A program made the translations under genes and the position numbers. A DNA stretch of 34,280 bases from an uncultured Prevotella sp. (lineage in GTDB: Bacteria; Bacteroidota; Bacteroidia; Bacteroidales; Bacteroidaceae): positions 1 to 34,280 of the forward strand of contig CALIZL010000041.1 of the NCBI GenBank assembly GCA_938028745.1, in the 5' to 3' direction. Each line of letters starts with the position of its first letter. Position 1 is the stretch's first letter. Under the pieces are notes generated by a model, which searched no databases, had not been told where the DNA came from, and saw only the letters and a list, made by a program, of their open reading frames with translations. Below are positions 8,384 to 16,655 of this stretch, piece by piece.

Positions 8384-10150
8384 TTAATTGAGCATCAGGT
8401 TCATTTCTGCCCGTTCTTCTCCAAAGATAAAGTCGGCCAATTGCTCTATTCGCAGCCTTGTGGCGTTAGCGTCTGGCTCGTCTGTCTTCTTCACTTTGCC
8501 ATTCGCCAAGATGTAATAGGCGTTGTTCATCGGTATGTCGTGGTCGTCTTCCACACGTATCACGGTGTTTGTTTCGGGGTGTTGTTGCAAGTAAAGTAGC
8601 AGTGCGCGCTTGGCGTTCACCACGCGAATCATGCCTGGCACATCGTTTTCGGGGCGTTGGTATTGGTCGCCTGCAAGCCTGATGTCTTCTTTTGCCACGT
8701 CGAAAGCCTCGGCATCGTGTAGCAAAATGCAGGCCTTGGCGCGTTGCCATTGGTCGAATGTGGCGAAATCCATGCTCTCTGCGCCTTCTGGGGGTGGCGT
8801 GCAGGTTATCTGTTTGGCATATCCGCACTTGCCATACCAGTCGAAGAGCCATTCTTCGGCAGGGATGAGCGCGGCGAAAACCGTATCTTTATAATAGAGG
8901 TCGAAGTGTGCTTGCCGCATCAGGTTGTCGGCAACGCCCTGCTGTCGGTAGTCGGGATGGGTGCTAACGCCGCTGATGTAGGCCGTCTTCACCTCCTGCC
9001 CGTGATACAACAGGTTGTAAGGCAGGGTTTGAAGAGCCGCCACCACGCGATTGTCTATTTGGCAAACGATGTTGTATTTGGGTCTGAACACGCGCGAGAA
9101 GTACAGGTCCATGAACTTCTCCGAGTCGCGAAACACCAGTTTCCACAGCTCGCGCGTCTCTTCTTTGATGCGGTTCACGTCCTCGAACAGTGCCAAGGGG
9201 TGTTTCTCCATCACGCTGTTTTTCTCTAAAAGGATGTCGGGCTTGTACGATTCTTTTGCCCTTCGCAGTCCTTCGTCGCCCATATCCTCTTCGCGATTGA
9301 TGTAGTAATATTGTTCGGGCAGGTGTTTCACAAACTCTTGGTTGATGATGGTGAAGGCTCCTTCGTAGTTTACGTCGGCCTTCTCAACGCACACATCGAA
9401 GGTGTTTTGGTTGATGGGACAGCCAAAGGTGAAGGCCACCAGCTTGTTGTCTACCCAAATGGTGCCGCCCGTAAGCCCCAATCTGTCCCATCGGTTGAAG
9501 GCGCGGGTCATCGAACGCAGTTCAACCGAGAGCTCTTCGTCTAGGTCTTGCTCGTCGTTATCGTCTTTCGACACGCTCCGCCATTGCTTTTCCAGGGCCA
9601 GACATTGTGGGATGAGGTCGGGCGTAAGCTCCTTATATATATAATGTGGGTAAAGGCTTTTAAACTTGTTGATGTGGTTGCGTTTGCTTTGCAGCTTCTT
9701 TCCCGACAGGTTAATCAGCTTTTCGCGCGTGTAGATGTAGTCGGCCGAATCTCTGTTGGGCTTTATTTCGAAGGTGTCGGGAAAGCGCATTTCGATTAGG
9801 TCGCGCATGTAATGGCATACGCCCATCAGCAAAAAGGGATGCCCCATGGCGATGGAGTCGTCTCTGATGGCCTTTATCACATTGATTGAACATTCGTCGC
9901 AGGGTTTCACCTTATACGTTCCGTCGTCTTGCAGCTGTGGTTTTGCCACGGGCATCATGTAGGCCAAGTGGCGATTAAAGTGGAACCTAAACACCAAGTA
10001 GTCGTCTACGATGGCGAACTGTGTGTTGTAAAGGAACTTCCAACTGATGAGGTTGGCAAACGAGAGGTCGCAGTTTTGGCGTTCGCCCCATAGCGTGTAG
10101 CTTTGGATGAGTTGGCGATCGCCCGTTGACAAGTCTTTGAATTTTATCAT
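8384..10150 (-). CDS. DUF2156-GNAT fusion protein
   Basis: 588 residues. The N-terminal part (about 1-305) matches DUF2156, the GNAT-like fold related to the C-terminal domain of phosphatidylglycerol lysyltransferases; the basic stretch SGKKLQSKRNHINKFK at 149-164 is characteristic of Bacteroidetes members. The second part (about 320-450) is a GNAT acetyltransferase with the acetyl-CoA loop PDYRQQGVADNLM at 399-411 and a FDWYGKCGY ending typical of this fold. The C-terminal 140 residues resemble the sterol-carrier-like tail of Eis-type acetyltransferases. In related genomes I expect two separate genes, so this is likely a fusion. The substrate is unknown. It has its own strand block and no obvious operon partner. 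Confidence 0.8.
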   Translation of the reverse strand: MIKFKDLSTGDRQLIQSYTLWGERQNCDLSFANLISWKFLYNTQFAIVDDYLVFRFHFNRHLAYMMPVAKPQLQDDGTYKVKPCDECSINVIKAIRDDSIAMGHPFLLMGVCHYMRDLIEMRFPDTFEIKPNRDSADYIYTREKLINLSGKKLQSKRNHINKFKSLYPHYIYKELTPDLIPQCLALEKQWRSVSKDDNDEQDLDEELSVELRSMTRAFNRWDRLGLTGGTIWVDNKLVAFTFGCPINQNTFDVCVEKADVNYEGAFTIINQEFVKHLPEQYYYINREEDMGDEGLRRAKESYKPDILLEKNSVMEKHPLALFEDVNRIKEETRELWKLVFRDSEKFMDLYFSRVFRPKYNIVCQIDNRVVAALQTLPYNLLYHGQEVKTAYISGVSTHPDYRQQGVADNLMRQAHFDLYYKDTVFAALIPAEEWLFDWYGKCGYAKQITCTPPPEGAESMDFATFDQWQRAKACILLHDAEAFDVAKEDIRLAGDQYQRPENDVPGMIRVVNAKRALLLYLQQHPETNTVIRVEDDHDIPMNNAYYILANGKVKKTDEPDANATRLRIEQLADFIFGEERAEMNLMLN

Positions 10151-10275
10151 AGCCTATTGTTGGTTGCTGGTGTCTGGCGTGCTTTGGGGCGCCTGTTCGG
10201 CTGCTTCCGTTTGTGGCAGGATTTGCCATGAGGATGCGCTTTAATTGTGCCACGGCACAAAATTATCAATTTTTA

Positions 10276-10308
10276 TTTGTCGGACAAAGGCTATCCCACA
10301 TATTTTTG
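10276..10308 (+). promoter_or_regulatory. putative promoter of pta-ackA
   Basis: TTTG at 10276-10279 is followed after 21 bases by TATTTTTG at 10301-10308, a good match to the Bacteroidetes TTTG-N19-21-TAnnTTTG promoter. A second overlapping -7 candidate, TACTTTTG, lies at 10310-10317. The leader to the pta ATG would be about 65 bases. Confidence 0.6.
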
Positions 10309-10381
10309 TTACTTTTGCATTGTGCATATAGCCAATCAACGTAACATAAAGATAACTTCTTAAAAAACAAGGTAGACAATA

Positions 10382-11419
10382 ATGGACCTATTACACCAAA
10401 TCATAGAGCGCGCCAAAAGTGACAAACAGCGCATCGTTTTGCCCGAAGCTAGCGAAGAACGCACACTTCGTGCCGCCGACAGAGCATTGGCCGACGACAT
10501 CGCCGACATCGTTCTCATTGGCAATCCCTCTGAAATTCACAAACTGGCAGAGGCTCGTGGACTTGTAAACATCGACAAGGCAACCATCATCGACCCGCAG
10601 GACAATCCCGACAGCGAAGAGTTGGCACAGCTGTTGGCCGAACTTCGCAAGAAGAAGGGCATGACCTTGGCACAGGCTCGCGAACTGGTAAAGAACAATC
10701 TTTACCTTGGGTGTATGCTCATTAAAACCAACAGGGCCGACGGACAAGTGTCTGGTGCGCTCAGCACTACGGGCGAAACCCTTCGCCCCGCATTGCAAAT
10801 CATCAAATGCGAACCGGGCGTTACTTGCATAAGCGGTGCCATGCTGCTCGTAACCGACCAAAAGGAGTATGGCGAAGACGGCGTGGTGGTGATGGGCGAT
10901 GTGGCTGTTACGCCCATGCCCGATGCCAGTCAGCTAGCCCAGATTGCCGTGTGCACCGCTGCAACGGCGCGTTGCGTGGCTGGATTTAAAGACCCACGTG
11001 TGGCCATGTTGAGTTTCTCTACCAAGGGAAGTGCCAGCCACGAGGCGGTAGACAAAGTGGTTGAGGCCACCCGATTGGCCAAGGCTATGGCTCCCGACCT
11101 GCGTATCGACGGCGAATTGCAGGCCGATGCCGCGTTGGTTCCATCCGTTGGACAGAAAAAAGCACCCGGAAGTGCCATTGCAGGTAATGCCAATGTGCTG
11201 GTGGTGCCCAACCTCGAAGTGGGAAACATCGGCTACAAGCTGGTGCAACGCCTAGGAAACGTCCAAGCCATTGGACCGATTTTGCAGGGCATAGCACGCC
11301 CTGTTAACGATTTAAGCCGCGGTTGCTCGGTAGACGACATTTATTATATGGTGGCCATCACTGCTTGTCAGGCACAAGACGCCAAGGCCAAAGCATGCGC
11401 TATACCCACCGATAAATAA
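10382..11419 (+). CDS. pta: phosphate acetyltransferase
   Basis: 345 residues, the short single-domain PTA_PTB form without the N-terminal DRTGG/P-loop part of the E. coli enzyme. It converts acetyl-CoA + Pi to acetyl phosphate + CoA in the cytoplasm. Family signatures include RIVLPEASEERTLRAA near 18-33, SGALSTTGETLRPALQ near 124-139 and the C-terminal NVLVVPNLEVGNIGYKLVQR. The start ATG at 10382 follows a Bacteroidetes-type promoter. ackA begins 19 bases after the stop, giving the classic acetate-forming operon that yields ATP during fermentation. Confidence 0.97.
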   Translation: MDLLHQIIERAKSDKQRIVLPEASEERTLRAADRALADDIADIVLIGNPSEIHKLAEARGLVNIDKATIIDPQDNPDSEELAQLLAELRKKKGMTLAQARELVKNNLYLGCMLIKTNRADGQVSGALSTTGETLRPALQIIKCEPGVTCISGAMLLVTDQKEYGEDGVVVMGDVAVTPMPDASQLAQIAVCTAATARCVAGFKDPRVAMLSFSTKGSASHEAVDKVVEATRLAKAMAPDLRIDGELQADAALVPSVGQKKAPGSAIAGNANVLVVPNLEVGNIGYKLVQRLGNVQAIGPILQGIARPVNDLSRGCSVDDIYYMVAITACQAQDAKAKACAIPTDK

Positions 11420-11438
11420 AAAACAACGATATATAAGA

Positions 11439-12641
11439 ATGAAAATCTTGGTATTAAACTGTGGTAGCTCGTCCATTAAGTACAAGCTCTACAACATGGA
11501 CAACAAGTCGGTTTTGGCACAAGGAGGTGTTGAACGCATTGGACTTGACGAGGCTTTCTTGAAACTGACGCTCCCAAATGGCGAGAAAAAGGTGATTATG
11601 CACGACATGCCCGACCATAAGGAGGGCGTGAACTTCGTTTTCCAAACCCTTCTCGACAAGGAGATAGGTGCCATTAACGACCTGAGCGAAATTGATGCCG
11701 TGGGCCATCGCATCGTGCAAGGCGGCGATAAGTTCAACGACAGCTGCATCGTTACGCCCGAAGTGGAACAAGGAATAGAAGACCTTTGCGACCTTGCACC
11801 CGTGCACAACGCTGGTCACCTGCGTGGAATCAGGGCCGTAGATGCCCTTATGCCCACCACGCCGCAGGTGGTTGTGTTCGACAATGCCTTCCATAGCACC
11901 ATGCCCGAACACGCTTTCCTCTACGCCGTTCCTTATAAGTTCTACGAAGACTACCACGTTCGCCGTTACGGTTTCCACGGCACCAGTCATCGCTACGTGT
12001 CGCAACGCGTGTGCGATTACCTTGGCCGCGACATAAAGACCCAACGTATCATTACCTGCCACATCGGCAACGGAGCCAGCATGGCCGCCGTTAAGTTCGG
12101 CAAATGCGTTGATACGTCTATGGGACTGACGCCGCTCGAAGGTTTGATGATGGGCTCGCGTTCGGGCGACATCGACCCTTCGGCCGTTACTTACCTCATG
12201 GAAAAGACGGGAATGCAGCCACAAGAGATGGCCGAATTCCTCAACAAGCAAAGCGGCGTGTTGGGTATTACGGGCATTTCGTCGGACATGCGCGAGATTG
12301 AAAGCGCAGCCGAAGAGGGCAACAAGCGCGCTAAGCTGGCCTTAGACATGTACAACTATCGCATTAAGAAATACATTGGCGCATACGCTGCCGCTATGGG
12401 CGGTGTGGATATCATCGTTTGGACGGCCGGAGTGGGCGAAAACCAAACGGGTACACGCCTTGATGCTTGCAGCGGATTAGAGTTCCTGGGCATTAAGATG
12501 GATGCCGAGGCCAACAAGGTTCGTGGCAAAGAGGCCATTATCTCTACGCCCGACTCGAAGGTTACGGTGTGCGTTATCCCCACCGATGAGGAACTGGTTA
12601 TCGCCAGCGATACCGAAAAGCTTGTTAGCAAGCTAAAATAA
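11439..12641 (+). CDS. ackA: acetate kinase
   Basis: 400 residues, the normal length. It transfers phosphate from acetyl phosphate to ADP to give acetate and ATP. Sugar-kinase/actin-fold motifs are intact: LVLNCGSSSIKYKL at 4-17, the GFHGTSHRYV loop near 175-184 with the conserved His, GNGASMAAVKFGKCVDTSMG near 208-227 and a VWTAGVGENQ loop near 327-336. It is translated from an ATG 19 bases after pta. A short AGCTTG/CAAGCT hairpin overlaps the end of the gene, and a structured 22-bp array follows 126 bases later. Confidence 0.97.
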   Translation: MKILVLNCGSSSIKYKLYNMDNKSVLAQGGVERIGLDEAFLKLTLPNGEKKVIMHDMPDHKEGVNFVFQTLLDKEIGAINDLSEIDAVGHRIVQGGDKFNDSCIVTPEVEQGIEDLCDLAPVHNAGHLRGIRAVDALMPTTPQVVVFDNAFHSTMPEHAFLYAVPYKFYEDYHVRRYGFHGTSHRYVSQRVCDYLGRDIKTQRIITCHIGNGASMAAVKFGKCVDTSMGLTPLEGLMMGSRSGDIDPSAVTYLMEKTGMQPQEMAEFLNKQSGVLGITGISSDMREIESAAEEGNKRAKLALDMYNYRIKKYIGAYAAAMGGVDIIVWTAGVGENQTGTRLDACSGLEFLGIKMDAEANKVRGKEAIISTPDSKVTVCVIPTDEELVIASDTEKLVSKLK

Positions 12642-12767
12642 GGGGGCGGTTAGCAAGGCAATAGCGTCTTTGCAAGCTGTTCTAGGCACAGTATGGGCAA
12701 AAAAAGGATGGTTTAAAGTTTTTATTTGTAAACCGCATTTTGCCGTAAAGGTGTCTGTTCAAAGCTA

Positions 12768-12877
12768 TTTGTAGTGCGGCTACAAGCCTTTTGTAGTCGC
12801 ACTACAAGCATCTTGTAGCCTCCGTACAAGCCCCTTGTAATGCCGGTACAAGGGGCTTTGTAGTGCCTGTGCAAACC
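12768..12877. repeat. five-unit 22-bp tandem array, each unit palindromic
   Basis: Five contiguous 22-bp units start at 12768, 12790, 12812, 12834 and 12856. Each is a small imperfect palindrome of the form TTGTAG, about six bases, then CTACAAG or GTACAAG. The middle bases differ from unit to unit while the arms are kept, so in RNA the array would form a row of short stem-loops. It lies between ackA and the sugar-kinase-like gene. No ORF crosses it convincingly, and I see nothing else in 12642-13149 besides the promoter noted below. Confidence 0.9.
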
Positions 12878-13054
12878 ACTAGTATCATCTCTCTCGCGTA
12901 TTATTAAACCGTATTATTAAATAGGTGTAACCCATTTCGGGGCGTGCGTACCTCCGCTTTGTAGTCCCTATTAGCCCCTCATCCCGATGCCACTTGTTTA
13001 CATTCACCCTGCATTTTTTATACAAAAAAGCATGGCGTGGTGGAAATAAAGATG

Positions 13055-13062
13055 TAACTTTG
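13055..13062 (+). promoter_or_regulatory. putative -7 box of the kinase-like gene
   Basis: TAACTTTG matches TAnnTTTG and lies 88 bases before the ATG at 13150. No clear -33 element is seen. Confidence 0.45.
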
Positions 13063-13149
13063 TGCATATAAAACCTAAAAGTGTTTTCTGAATAGAAACG
13101 AACCGCATGCCGTGGGCATGGCTATAAACCTATATACGACACGAAAGAT

Positions 13150-13998
13150 ATGATGACATTGATTGTAGTAAGCGGCTCGCGACACACCGATTGGGTGTTT
13201 GTTGAGGATGGAAAGATTGTGGAAAAGGCACGAACAGAGGGCCTTAACCCCTATTTTCAGACGCGAAAGGAGATTAGTCGAAGTGTAAGACTGGGCTTAC
13301 CTGAGGAGTATTTTCACCGGAAACTGCAAAAAATTTATTATTATGGAGCGGGATGCAGCAACGAATCGAAGAAGAAAGTGGTGAGTACGTCTATCATTTC
13401 GCAGTTTAAGACGCCCACTTTCGTTGAGAGCGACTTGCTGGCAGCGGCTCGCGGCATGTGTTTAGACAAGCCCGGCATTGCTTGCATACTCGATACGGGT
13501 AGCAATTCGTGTTTTTATAATGGCGAAGACATCGAGAAAAACGTGCATCCTGGCGGGTTCATATTGGGCGATGAGGGCAGCGGGTCGGCTATGGGAAAGG
13601 CCTTTCTGTCGGATGTGCTTAAACGATTGGCACCCGAAGAGCTGGTGGTCGACTTCCTTTATAAGAACAATACCACGCCATCCGAGATGATGGAAAAGGT
13701 GTATAACGAACCCTTGCCGCACTATTATCTGGCCACGGTGAGCAACTTCTTGGCCGAACGGCCCAGCCATCCCTACGTGCGCGACCTCGTTTCAGAGAGT
13801 TTCCGCAGTTTCATACGCCGCAATTTGATACAATACGACTTCCAGTCGCAGCCCGTTTACTTCATGGGTAAGGTGGCCACAACGTGGGAACACCTGCTAC
13901 GCGAGGTTTGTGCCGAGTTTAATTTCGTGCCTGCCCGTATCGAAACAGACATCATTCCTGGGTTGGTTAGCTACCACAACAGGCGAGGGAACCAGTGA
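13150..13998 (+). CDS. BadF/BadG/BcrA/BcrD-family (N-acetylglucosamine-kinase-like) protein
   Basis: 282 residues; the first two codons are both ATG. The ASKHA fold is clear: the phosphate-2 loop CILDTGSNSC at about 112-121, the GGFILGDEGSGSAMGK segment at 135-150, and D95 in VESDLLAAARG, which occupies the catalytic-base position. Relatives in Bacteroidetes are annotated as ATPases or N-acetylglucosamine/N-acetylmuramic-acid kinases used in cell-wall sugar recycling. The N-terminal phosphate-1 loop is altered: relatives have DSGSTKTDW, while here it reads VSGSRHTDW, losing the conserved Asp and Lys. The rest of the protein is intact, so it is not a simple decayed gene. Activity may be changed. 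It stands alone. Confidence 0.8.
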   Translation: MMTLIVVSGSRHTDWVFVEDGKIVEKARTEGLNPYFQTRKEISRSVRLGLPEEYFHRKLQKIYYYGAGCSNESKKKVVSTSIISQFKTPTFVESDLLAAARGMCLDKPGIACILDTGSNSCFYNGEDIEKNVHPGGFILGDEGSGSAMGKAFLSDVLKRLAPEELVVDFLYKNNTTPSEMMEKVYNEPLPHYYLATVSNFLAERPSHPYVRDLVSESFRSFIRRNLIQYDFQSQPVYFMGKVATTWEHLLREVCAEFNFVPARIETDIIPGLVSYHNRRGNQ

Positions 13999-14051
13999 CA
14001 CGCAGACGAAAAAAACAATAACACGCAGGCACAGCAGGGCACACACGCGCC

Positions 14052-14171
14052 GAAGTCGTCTTGACCTTTAATATTTCTATAAATTGCGAGGAGTGTTTGT
14101 CTTGGTTTTTGCATCACAAAGATAATAAACTCCTCGCAATTTATAGAAATATTAAAGGTCAAGACGGCTTC
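14052..14171. repeat. long inverted repeat (43-bp arms), hairpin element copy B
   Basis: The left arm 14052-14094 and right arm 14129-14171 are reverse complements with a single mismatch, around a 34-base loop. The inner part (GAGGAGTGTTTGTCTTGG through AATAAACTCCTC) is the core shared with copies at 524-621 and 15931-15992. It resembles a MITE-like or recombination-site element. No target-site duplication is visible at the outer ends. It lies directly upstream of an integrase remnant. Confidence 0.9.
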
Positions 14172-14202
14172 TTATAGAAATGTTAAAAGTCAAGACGGCT
14201 TC
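14141..14202. repeat. 31-bp direct repeat, two tandem copies
   Basis: Positions 14141-14171 and 14172-14202 are tandem 31-bp copies with two mismatches (TTATAGAAAT start, AAGACGGCTTC end). The first overlaps the right arm of the inverted repeat. A third, more diverged copy lies at 591-621. Confidence 0.88.
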
Positions 14203-14219
14203 ATAGTCTGATTATCGAG

Positions 14220-14575
14220 TTGAACAAGCATAATAAAGCAATTCTTGATAAAAACAAGGATGTGGCATTTGAAGAAAACAAAGTGTTACCTATCATTACC
14301 AATCAAAAGATGAACGATTATCCTAAAGAATTAGCTGAACTGGCAGGTATTGACGGGCCAGTACGTAGCGCATTGACGAAGTTACACCTAAATATGCCTT
14401 GCTTGGCACACACGCTGGTAGCAGGACGTTTATCTGTAATGTACTTGCGTTGGGTATTCCTCCGCAAGTAGTTATGAAATGGACAGGGCATAGCGATTAC
14501 AGGGCTATGAAACCTTGCATAGGTGTTGCAGACAATATTAAGGCAAATGCAATGAGTAAATTTAATCTGTTATAA
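14220..14575 (+). pseudogene. tyrosine recombinase/integrase remnant, truncated and frameshifted
   Basis: Only the C-terminal part of a Bacteroidetes phage_int_SAM_5-type integrase remains. One frame from 14220 to 14471 gives an open stretch ending soon after LAHTLVAGR. The conserved catalytic end then continues in another frame: SRTFICNVLALGIPPQ, VVMKWTGHSDYRAMKPCI and DNIKANAMSKFNLL, stopping at 14575. The HxxR-type box (WTGHSDY) is kept; the catalytic tyrosine position in MKPYI has become Cys (MKPCI). The N-terminal DNA-binding domain is missing. Such integrases often sit in type I restriction loci, where they invert hsdS genes; here only the scar remains. Confidence 0.85.
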
Positions 14576-14587
14576 TACCGAAACAAT

Positions 14588-15856
14588 ATGAGCCAAGAAG
14601 TAAATAAAGCAGAGAAACAAGATTTATCTCTCATTGTTCGAGCCATCGGCTCTGACCTTGAGCATACGCAAGTACGCATGATATCCTCTGCAAATGCAGA
14701 TATGCTTTTCCACTATTGGAAAGTTGGGCATTTTATTCTCTACCTCCAAAAGAAAGAAGGTTGGGGAAGCAAAGTCATAGATAATCTTTCCAAGGCGATA
14801 CGTTCTAGATACCCTGATAAGAAAGGTTATTCCACTCGTAACCTTATCTATATGTGCCAATTCGCCAAAACCTATCCTATGGAGATTCTATTAGAAATGG
14901 GTAAGGTTGAAAAACAGCTTAGTAGTCCTTCGGTTGTTAATGTATTACAACTAACAAGCGAACTCAATCAATTTGCGCAAGAGCCTCTTGCGCAAATTCA
15001 AGCCACAGGTAATCAAGGAAATATAAATACACAAGAGTCTCTTGCACAATTAGGAGAGGTTTCTGAAACACTATCTACCATCTACCAACACGACATAAAT
15101 CAGATAGAAGAAATTTTTAAGCAATCTGCCGTAGTTCGCACTAACTGGGCAAGCCATGTAATTCTGCTTAACAGCAAGCTGCCTTTGGGTGAACGCTATT
15201 GGTACATCACGCAGGCGGTTGCCAACGGCTGGAGTAGTAATGTTCTGCAAATGCAGATTGAAACCAACCTTTTCGCTAGACAGATTACGGCAAAGAAAGT
15301 AAGTAACTTCTCGGCACGATTATCTAAACCACAAAGTGATCTTGCCAACTACCTGATGAAAGACCCGTATATCTTTGATATAATGGGGCAAACGGATAAA
15401 ATGGCAGAACGAGATATTGAACTACAATTGGTTTCTCATATCACCAAATATCTTCTGGAAATGGGTAGTGGCTTTGCTTTTGTTGCGCAACAAAAGCATT
15501 TTGAAGTGGGCGGTTCTGACTTCTATGCCGACCTCATCCTCTATAACATCCAACTACATGCATACGTAGTTGTCGAACTTAAAGCCGCACCCTTCAAACC
15601 CGAATATATGGGGCAACTTAACTTCTACATCAATGTGGTAGATGATAGCCTACGTGGCGAGCACGACAATAAGACCATCGGCTTACTCCTCTGCAAAGGT
15701 GGAAACAAGGTCGTGGCAAAATATGCGCTCTCTGGCTACGACCAGCCAATAGGTGTCAGCGATTATCAACTGACAAAGGCAATCCCCGATAATCTGAAAT
15801 CGGCTCTGCCCACGGTTGAAGAAGTTGAGGAAGAACTGTCTAAAACTATAAAGTAG
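14588..15856 (+). CDS. DUF1016 / YhcG-family PD-(D/E)XK nuclease-domain protein
   Basis: 422 residues. The N-terminal DUF1016 region (about 15-175) includes the family pattern FHYWKVGHFILYLQKKEGWG and GYSTRNLIYMCQFAKTYP. A Q/A-rich, imperfectly repeated insert follows (two related LAQ segments, about 136-160). The C-terminal nuclease domain has its full core: D315 in YADLIL, E330-L-K332 in VVELKA and Q343 in MGQLNFY. These are consistent with an active DNA or RNA nuclease. YhcG-type genes occur in or next to type I restriction-modification islands and other mobile loci. Here it follows an integrase remnant by 12 bases and is bracketed by two copies of the hairpin element. The biological target is not known from sequence. 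Confidence 0.9.
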   Translation: MSQEVNKAEKQDLSLIVRAIGSDLEHTQVRMISSANADMLFHYWKVGHFILYLQKKEGWGSKVIDNLSKAIRSRYPDKKGYSTRNLIYMCQFAKTYPMEILLEMGKVEKQLSSPSVVNVLQLTSELNQFAQEPLAQIQATGNQGNINTQESLAQLGEVSETLSTIYQHDINQIEEIFKQSAVVRTNWASHVILLNSKLPLGERYWYITQAVANGWSSNVLQMQIETNLFARQITAKKVSNFSARLSKPQSDLANYLMKDPYIFDIMGQTDKMAERDIELQLVSHITKYLLEMGSGFAFVAQQKHFEVGGSDFYADLILYNIQLHAYVVVELKAAPFKPEYMGQLNFYINVVDDSLRGEHDNKTIGLLLCKGGNKVVAKYALSGYDQPIGVSDYQLTKAIPDNLKSALPTVEEVEEELSKTIK

Positions 15857-15930
15857 ACGGTCTTCATAACAAATGAAAGTGCTATTTGTTTTGAATAAGC
15901 GATAGGTATATTTATGGCTAACCTTGTTCA

Positions 15931-15992
15931 GTACTTCGTGCATGAGAGGAGTGTTTGTCTTGGTTTAGTAGCGCAAAGATAATAAACTCCTC
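15931..15992 (+). repeat. interspersed hairpin element, copy C
   Basis: Shares the left flank GTACTTCGTGCATGAGAG with copy A and the core GGAGTGTTTGTCTTGG through AATAAACTCCTC with copy B, in the same orientation. It lacks the 31-bp tail. It lies 75 bases after the DUF1016 gene, so copies B and C flank that gene and the integrase remnant. Confidence 0.85.
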
Positions 15993-16475
15993 TTAATTAG
16001 GGTTCTTCCGTTAAATGCGTAGACGCCTATCATGCAATGCATATAGTCTTAATGTGGAGTATTCCTCATTTCTGAATCCATATACCTGTCTTTTAAGAAC
16101 CTTTATCTGCACAGGCTCTAACGACCGATTTGGGTTCAAAAAGCTCAACGGCCGATTTCGGTTTGCGTTTGTTTTGTTTTACAATACTGCTCTAATTTTC
16201 GCTCCGTTCTAGCGAAAATATGGGTTAAAAAGTAGGTAAATGACTACCATTTCTAACCTTTCACGCCTTGCGTTTTATCTGTTTTCAAGAACAAAACCTG
16301 CATTTTGCACCATTTAGCCTTTCTAGATTGGTCGCCACCTCGTATTTTTTCAAGTCCAATAACCCGCTTTTTACCCCTAAAACCCCACTATTTAACGACT
16401 ATTTCTCCCCTTTCAGCCATGTTCTTCATAGCTCGAAAGAGTTATGTTTATACCATTTGCGGCGGATATTTATGC
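15993..16475. other. intergenic stretch without recognisable gene
   Basis: AT-rich sequence with short open frames (16015-16212, 16268-16537) that are rich in Phe, Ser and Leu and run into the downstream tandem repeat. None has a family signature. I see no RNA gene here. Confidence 0.55.
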
Positions 16476-16629
16476 TTTTCGCCGCGCATTTTGCACCATT
16501 TTACCTTGCATTTAGCACCAAAACGCCTTGCATTTAGCGCCAAAACGCACTGCATTTAGCACCAAAACGCATTACATTTAGCACCATATTGCACCGCGTT
16601 TAGCACCAAAACGCACTACATTTTGCTGC
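16476..16629. repeat. 22-bp tandem repeat, seven units
   Basis: Units of 22 bp start at 16476, 16498, 16520, 16542, 16564, 16586 and 16608. The unit at 16542 is identical to those at 1 and 23, and the outer units are degenerate. There are no spacers. Together with the following 16656-16800 segment it repeats the organisation seen at 1-240. Confidence 0.9.
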
Positions 16630-16655
16630 AAATAGCCCCAAAACGGGTGTTGGGG

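Noticed and set aside
11454..12251. Long minus-strand ORF of 265 residues
   Set aside because: It is the antisense shadow of ackA, whose motifs are intact on the plus strand.
14052..14171. Invertible promoter (phase-variation switch)
   Set aside because: The loop between the arms is only 34 bases, contains no promoter match, and the only recombinase nearby is a broken remnant.
16015..16559. Short plus-strand ORFs of 65-89 residues
   Set aside because: Compositionally biased towards Phe and Ser, read into the tandem array, and have no convincing start context or motif.
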